The translations under genes were made by a program, and so were the position numbers. Of a DNA stretch of 10,776 nt, positions 7,122 to 10,776 are shown piece by piece (position 1 is the stretch's first letter; every line of letters begins with the position of its first letter). Where the stretch lies: NCBI GenBank assembly GCA_946480965.1, contig CAMLMI010000144.1:1-10776 (forward strand). Direction: 5' to 3'. Source of the DNA: an uncultured Verrucomicrobiales bacterium. GTDB lineage: Bacteria > Verrucomicrobiota > Verrucomicrobiae > Limisphaerales > CANJSG01. Below the pieces are notes generated by a model, which worked only from the letters and a program-made list of their open reading frames with translations, was not told the DNA's origin and did not search any database.

Positions 7122-7173
7122 AATGACGAAAATCGGCCGGAGAAACGGCGGCGACGCGGCGGATTTCGTCATT
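7122..7173. promoter_or_regulatory. Spaced inverted repeat in the coaX/argH divergent region (operator-like)
   Basis: AATGACGAAA (7122-7131) and its exact inverse complement TTTCGTCATT (7164-7173) lie in the 129-base region between the divergent starts of coaX (7086) and argH (7216). The arm centres are 42 bases apart, close to four helical turns, so both arms face the same side of the DNA. Both arms are AT-richer than the surrounding GC-rich sequence. This fits a paired binding site for a regulator acting on one or both genes, or a long-loop stem in a transcript. The regulator is unknown. I saw no convincing promoter hexamer pair for argH. Confidence 0.5.
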
Positions 7174-7215
7174 GTCCCGCCCGGTCGCCGTTCGCAGAGT
7201 CCGCTCCTCGTTGTC

Positions 7216-8628
7216 ATGAAAAACAGCTCTCCCGTTTCGCGTTCCGGACGTTTCGCCAGCGGCCCTTCCGAGGAAGTGGCCCGGTTCTCGGAGTCCATCT
7301 CCTTCGACTGGCGCCTCTGGCAACACGACATCATGGGCTCCATCGCCCACGCCACCATGCTCCAGAAGATCGGCGTCCTGACCAAGGCCGAGCTCAAGGA
7401 CATCACGGTCGGGCTCGAGCAGATCGGCCAGGAGATCGCCGACGGCACCTTCGAGTGGAAGCAGGAGCTGGAAGATGTCCACATGAACATCGAGGCCGAG
7501 CTGACCCAGCGCGTCCCCGCCGGGGCCAAGCTCCACACCTCCCGCTCGCGCAACGACCAGGTCGCCCTCGACATGCGCATGTGGGTCCGCGACGAGATCG
7601 TCGCGTTGATCGACGAACTGCGCGACCTCCAGCGAGCGCTCGTGGAACTCGGCGCGAAGAACGCCGACATCGTCATCCCCGGCTACACCCATCTCCAGCG
7701 CGCCCAGCCGGTCTATTTCGCCCATCACCTGTTGGCCTACGTGGAGATGTTCGACCGCGACTGCGACCGCTTCGCCGACAGCTTCGCACGAACGAATGTT
7801 TGCCCGCTGGGCAACGGCGCGCTCGCCGGCAGCACCCTGCCCCTCGACCGCGAGTTCGTGGCCGAGCAGCTCGGCTTCGTGGATGGCAAAGGCCGTGCCG
7901 TCATCACCCAGAATTCGATGGACGGCATCAGCGACCGCGACTTCATGGTCGAGTTCGCCTCGGCAGCCGCGCTGACGGCCGTGCATCTCTCGCGCTTGGC
8001 GGAGGACGTGATCCTTTGGTTCAGCAGCGAGTTCAACTTCATCAAGATCGCCGATGCCTACACGACGGGCTCGTCGCTCATGCCGCAGAAGAAGAATCCC
8101 GACATTGCCGAGTTGACCCGGGGCAAGAGCGGCCGCGTGATCGGCAACCTCATGGCGCTGCTGACGCTCCTGAAGGGTCTGCCGATGACCTACAACCGCG
8201 ACCTCCAGGAGGACAAGGAACGCCTCTTCGACACCGCCGACACCGTCCGCGCCACCGTCCGGATCGTGGCCGCGATGCTGCGCCACACCACGGTGAACCC
8301 CGCCCCCTGCGCCGCCGCCGCCGCCGATCCGCTGCTCTTGGCCACCGACCTCGCCGACTACCTCGTGAAGAAGGGCATGCCCTTTCGCCAAGCCCACCAT
8401 GTGGTCGGTGCCGTGGTCGCGCTGTCCGAGAAGTCGGGCAAGCCGTTGGACCGGCTCAGCCTCGCGGACTTCCAGAGCATCGACAAAACCTTCGGCAAGG
8501 ACGTGATCGAGACCTTCGATTTGAAGAAGGCCATGTCTCGCCGCGCATTGACCGGCGCGCCCGGCACCAAGGAAGTGGCGCGGCAGCTTGCGCGCTGGAA
8601 AAAGACGCTCGGCCCAGCAGCCAAGTAA
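7216..8628 (+). CDS. argH: Argininosuccinate lyase
   Basis: This 470-residue member of the fumarase/aspartase superfamily catalyses the last step of arginine synthesis, argininosuccinate to arginine plus fumarate, as a cytoplasmic homotetramer. Conserved regions in order are GRFASGPSEEVARFSESI near the N-terminus, the DVHMNIEAEL block at 87-96, TSRSRNDQV at 108-116, GYTHLQRAQP at 156-165 (His159 in the catalytic pair) and the superfamily signature GSSLMPQKKNP at 285-295 with the flexible-loop serines. The KGLPMTYNRDLQEDKE segment (320-335) is also typical. Length is normal and nothing is missing. The start ATG 7216 gives the usual short lead before GRF; upstream codons in this frame run antisense through coaX. 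No Shine-Dalgarno sequence is present. argG is not adjacent. A strong hairpin follows the stop. Confidence 0.97.
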   Translation: MKNSSPVSRSGRFASGPSEEVARFSESISFDWRLWQHDIMGSIAHATMLQKIGVLTKAELKDITVGLEQIGQEIADGTFEWKQELEDVHMNIEAELTQRVPAGAKLHTSRSRNDQVALDMRMWVRDEIVALIDELRDLQRALVELGAKNADIVIPGYTHLQRAQPVYFAHHLLAYVEMFDRDCDRFADSFARTNVCPLGNGALAGSTLPLDREFVAEQLGFVDGKGRAVITQNSMDGISDRDFMVEFASAAALTAVHLSRLAEDVILWFSSEFNFIKIADAYTTGSSLMPQKKNPDIAELTRGKSGRVIGNLMALLTLLKGLPMTYNRDLQEDKERLFDTADTVRATVRIVAAMLRHTTVNPAPCAAAAADPLLLATDLADYLVKKGMPFRQAHHVVGAVVALSEKSGKPLDRLSLADFQSIDKTFGKDVIETFDLKKAMSRRALTGAPGTKEVARQLARWKKTLGPAAK

Positions 8629-8644
8629 CCGGCGATCAATAACA

Positions 8645-8686
8645 GAAGGGCTGGTTCCCGCATCGGGGAACCAGCCCTTCGTCTTT
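8645..8686. terminator. Bidirectional intrinsic terminator between argH and the SET-domain gene
   Basis: Bases 8645-8659 pair perfectly with 8666-8680 (15 bp, loop GCATCG). The plus side is followed by GTCTTT, the minus side by TGTTATTG. The hairpin sits 16 bases after the argH stop and 20 bases before the stop of the convergent SET-domain gene, the expected place for a shared terminator. Its outer arms GAAGGGC/GCCCTTC resemble the outer arms of the terminator after frr. Confidence 0.85.
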
Positions 8687-8700
8687 GCCGAGGTTGTTTT

Positions 8701-9333
8701 CTACGCCGAAGCCAACACCAGCGACGGACGCTCCACGGCCACGGCGGCCGGTTTCGGCGGCGCGTAGTTGCAGAGAATCGACCGGACAGCGGCGGGATGG
8801 CGCAGCGCATCCTCCACGTCGCCCTTTTCCTTCAGCCACGACCAGAGCGGCTGGTCCACGCCGGGGATCAGCGGGAAGGCTTGCCGCACCAGCACGTCCC
8901 AACGCGGCGCGTGTTGCTCCATGTCGTGCGGGGTGATCACGCCCCGGCAGTTCGCCTTGCCGCAGAGGCAGGTGAAGGACTCGCGCAGGTTCAGCGTGCC
9001 GTAGTCGTCGGTCAGCTCCTCGCCGGGCTCGATGTCGCGCACGGCGATCTCGAAGTCGTAGCCGGCGCTGAGGCAGTTGGCGTCGCAGGAATGGTTGAAG
9101 AACCGGGAGTTGTCCCAGCACAGCACCAGGTTTCCACGGGCATCGATGAAGGAATACTTCTCCAGGATGCAACGGTAGGGTTCGGTCAGATGTCCGAACT
9201 CCTCGGGGGTGAAGGTTTGGTCGAAGTCATCGCGCACCCAGATGAGGGTGCCGCGAGGGATGAACCGGGTGGCGAAGACGCCGTAGCCGATCGATTCGTT
9301 GACGAGCCGCAGCTCGGTATGGGGATGGATCAT
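8701..9333 (-). CDS. SET-domain protein with post-SET cysteine cluster (putative protein lysine methyltransferase)
   Basis: This 210-residue protein has a compact SET domain over about residues 6-115. GYGVFATRFIPRGTLIW (16-32) carries the SAM-binding GxG, FFNHSCDANC spans 78-87 (the pseudoknot NHS motif), and DIEPGEELTDDYG (100-112) supplies the catalytic-tyrosine region. CLCGKANCRG (122-131) follows and forms a post-SET motif; with Cys83 it gives the four ligands expected for one zinc. Such enzymes transfer methyl groups from SAM to protein lysines. In bacteria the substrate is usually unknown, and histone-like proteins are one possibility. The remaining ~80 residues (about 132-210) show no recognised domain and end in an Ala/Pro/Val-rich tail. 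The gene stands alone, convergent with argH and divergent from rpoD. ATG 9333 lacks a Shine-Dalgarno sequence. Confidence 0.9.
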   Translation of the reverse strand: MIHPHTELRLVNESIGYGVFATRFIPRGTLIWVRDDFDQTFTPEEFGHLTEPYRCILEKYSFIDARGNLVLCWDNSRFFNHSCDANCLSAGYDFEIAVRDIEPGEELTDDYGTLNLRESFTCLCGKANCRGVITPHDMEQHAPRWDVLVRQAFPLIPGVDQPLWSWLKEKGDVEDALRHPAAVRSILCNYAPPKPAAVAVERPSLVLASA

Positions 9334-9457
9334 TCTGCCAGGCGAACCTGACGGAGCGGCTTGTTACGGGAGTGTTCCGGAATACGCCAGCAGGATTTGG
9401 GCTCCCCCGGTCCCTGGCGCAGCGTCCCTTATTTCCGGCCGCGTCGCCGCATTCCGC

Positions 9458-9478
9458 GCCCGGTCGGCAAAACCGGGC
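9458..9478 (+). other. GC-rich hairpin upstream of rpoD
   Basis: GCCCGGT (9458-9464) pairs perfectly with ACCGGGC (9472-9478) around a 7-base loop, followed on the plus strand by ATTTATGG. It lies about 20 bases before the candidate rpoD promoter. It could be a weak terminator shielding rpoD, or part of an operator or of an earlier-starting leader. The rest of the 238-base gap (9334-9571) shows only the promoter and leader hairpin listed separately. Confidence 0.4.
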
Positions 9479-9495
9479 ATTTATGGAACGCCTGC

Positions 9496-9524
9496 TTGAC
9501 GCCCACCGGCCACACCCCGATATT
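9496..9524 (+). promoter_or_regulatory. Candidate sigma-70 promoter for rpoD
   Basis: TTGACG (9496-9501) is followed after exactly 17 bases by GATATT (9519-9524), matching the -35 at five of six and the -10 at four of six positions. Transcription would begin near 9531, leaving a leader of about 41 bases that contains the hairpin at 9540-9561. Judged by eye only. Confidence 0.45.
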
Positions 9525-9539
9525 CGCCGGCCCTTGACT

Positions 9540-9561
9540 GGGCAGGGGAAGTCCCTTGCCC
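9540..9561 (+). promoter_or_regulatory. Leader hairpin immediately upstream of the rpoD start
   Basis: GGGCAGGGG (9540-9548) pairs with CCCTTGCCC (9553-9561) over nine positions, including one G·U pair (9545/9556), closed by a 4-base loop AAGT. It ends ten bases before ATG 9572. The only purine-rich stretch (AGGGGAAG) is inside it and too far from the start to act as a normal ribosome binding site. It may affect translation or mRNA stability; that is inference. Confidence 0.5.
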
Positions 9562-9571
9562 AATTCCGTTT

Positions 9572-10776
9572 ATGGTCAAATCTAAGAGCAAGAAAAAGGT
9601 CGCGCCGAAGCCCGAAGCCAAAAAAGCGAAGCCAGTCGCCCCGGTCAAACCGGCCGACAGCAAGGCCGCCAAACCGGCCCCGGCCACCGCCCCCGCCGGC
9701 AAGCCGTTGCCCAAACCCACCGGAACCCTGCCCCGCGCCGCCATTCTTGCCACCGCCCCATCCGCCCAGCAGGACCCCGACCAGTTGACCAAGTCGGTGG
9801 ACGCCATCGCCGACCTCAAGACCCAGTCCGGCGCGGACCTGACCGAGAAGATCAAGGAACTGCTCCGCTTGGCCCAGGAGCAGGGCTATTTGACCTGGGA
9901 CGACGTCAACGACACCCTCCCGAGCAACATCGTCACCCCGGACGAGATCGACGAAATCTGCTCCCGCCTCCGCAACCTCGAGGTCGAGATCGTCGATCAG
10001 GCCGAGGTGGACCGGGTCAAGCAGCCCGAGCCCGAGGAAGAACCCGAGGACAAGAGCCGCCTCGACATCCTGGACGACCCCGTCCGGATGTATCTCAAGC
10101 AGATGGGCCAGGTCCCGCTCCTGACCCGCGAGCAGGAAGTCGAGATCTCCAAGCGCATCGAGGACGCCGAGAACGAGGTCAAGCGCATCATCTACAGCTT
10201 CGGCTTCTCCGGTAAGGAACACATCGCCCTGGCCGAGAAGCTCATCTCCGAGCCGCCCAAGGAGCGCTTCGACCGCGTGATCGTGGACAAGAAGATCGAG
10301 GGCCGTGAGAACCACCTCAAGGTGCTCCGCAAGCTCGTGAAACAGGTCCGCGAGATCGACACGACCGTCGATGACAAATACGCCGACCTGCAGAGCGCCT
10401 CCAGCAAAGGAAAGGCGGACAAGCTCCAGGAGGAGTTCCGCAAGCTCGACGAGAAGCTCCAGAAGTCGTTCCCCAAGTTCTTCTACAAGCAGAAGGTCAT
10501 CGAGGAAATGGCCCTCGTCGCGGACAACATCCACGACAAGATCCAAGCCAGCCTCCAGACCATCAAGGACCTCGAACCGCAGAAGAAGCACGCCCAGGCG
10601 CAGCAGATCATCCAGGGCGAGGAGCGCAAGGTGAAGGCCCTCGAGGACTTCGTGCGCATGACCGGCGCGGCCTACATCGAGGCCTACAAGCAGCTCCAGC
10701 ACTTCTCCAAGAAGGCCCTCCAGGCCAAGACCGAGATGGTCGAGGCCAACCTCCGCCTCGTCATCTCCATCGCCAA
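9572..10776 (+). CDS. rpoD: Primary RNA polymerase sigma factor (sigma-70), N-terminal part
   Basis: An open frame of 401 codons from ATG 9572 runs off the right edge. Residues 1-60 are a low-complexity tail rich in Lys, Ala and Pro. Residues about 90-142 match sigma region 1.1 (KIKELLRLAQEQGYLTWDDV, then EIDEICSRL), and an acidic stretch (PEPEEEPED) follows. Region 1.2 is DPVRMYLKQMGQVPLLTREQE at 169-189. A long, charged, helical non-conserved region fills about 200-385. Region 2.1 begins at EANLRLVISIA (391-401), where the window ends; regions 2.2 to 4.2 are missing only because of the edge. The presence of region 1.1 with a long non-conserved region marks it as the housekeeping sigma rather than an alternative one. 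It directs RNA polymerase to -10/-35 promoters. No Shine-Dalgarno sequence precedes the ATG, which is chosen as the first ATG after the leader hairpin. Confidence 0.95.
   Translation, partial: MVKSKSKKKVAPKPEAKKAKPVAPVKPADSKAAKPAPATAPAGKPLPKPTGTLPRAAILATAPSAQQDPDQLTKSVDAIADLKTQSGADLTEKIKELLRLAQEQGYLTWDDVNDTLPSNIVTPDEIDEICSRLRNLEVEIVDQAEVDRVKQPEPEEEPEDKSRLDILDDPVRMYLKQMGQVPLLTREQEVEISKRIEDAENEVKRIIYSFGFSGKEHIALAEKLISEPPKERFDRVIVDKKIEGRENHLKVLRKLVKQVREIDTTVDDKYADLQSASSKGKADKLQEEFRKLDEKLQKSFPKFFYKQKVIEEMALVADNIHDKIQASLQTIKDLEPQKKHAQAQQIIQGEERKVKALEDFVRMTGAAYIEAYKQLQHFSKKALQAKTEMVEANLRLVISIA

Noticed and set aside
7098..8642. Plus-strand open frame (514 codons) offset within argH
   Set aside because: Arg/Pro/His-rich out-of-frame translation of argH; argH itself is complete and conserved.
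9534..9566. TTGACT at 9534 as the -35 of an rpoD promoter
   Set aside because: No acceptable -10 hexamer lies 16-19 bases downstream, and the region is occupied by the leader hairpin; the TTGACG/GATATT pair upstream is better.
9227..10702. Long minus-strand open frame (491 codons) antisense to rpoD
   Set aside because: It is a shadow of high-GC codon use: the plus strand encodes unmistakable sigma-70 regions 1.1, 1.2 and 2.1, and the antisense product is a Leu/Gly/Asp-rich sequence with no recognisable domain.
1..10776. A previously undescribed multi-gene system (defence, secretion or biosynthetic cluster)
   Set aside because: Every complete gene maps to a known family, most of them housekeeping, and no accessory cluster is present; the unexplained signals are in the intergenic regions.

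Overview
This window most likely comes from a high-GC bacterium of the PVC group, probably Verrucomicrobiota. The lineage call is an inference. It rests on a secreted type I sulfatase, a pseudopilin-like protein with the H-X9-DG signature that is abundant in Verrucomicrobia and Planctomycetes, a bacterial SET-domain protein, a lysine/alanine/proline-rich N-terminal extension on the primary sigma factor, and start codons that mostly lack a Shine-Dalgarno sequence. Most of the content is housekeeping, and I see no defence locus, prophage, CRISPR array, transposase or RNA gene.

Layout, left to right. The window opens with the last 45 codons of a probable zinc-type alcohol dehydrogenase (+). A 222-base gap follows, holding a long imperfect inverted repeat at 152-306. 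Next come a secreted sulfatase (+) and, overlapping it by ATGA, the biotin ligase/repressor birA (+). birA converges on frr, and the hairpin between them has a U-rich tail on the minus strand. From about 7086 down to 2879 five genes lie in a row on the minus strand: coaX (type III pantothenate kinase), an H-X9-DG pseudopilin, a CobW/P47K-type metallochaperone GTPase, pyrH (UMP kinase) and frr (ribosome recycling factor). A candidate promoter lies just upstream of pyrH, so pyrH-frr is probably its own transcription unit. coaX is divergent from argH (+), and the 129-base region between them carries a spaced inverted repeat and a 12-base tandem repeat. argH converges on a minus-strand SET-domain gene, with a perfect 15-bp hairpin between them that can serve both directions. 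The window ends inside rpoD (+), which has a candidate promoter and a leader hairpin and runs off the right edge.

Functionally the genes cover cofactor supply (biotin attachment, CoA), pyrimidine nucleotide and arginine synthesis, translation (frr), transcription (rpoD), metal handling, and cell-surface or secreted functions (sulfatase, pseudopilin). Points worth a second look are the 152-306 structured repeat, the operator-like repeat between coaX and argH, a non-canonical phosphate-2 motif in CoaX, the SET-domain protein, and the rpoD leader hairpin.
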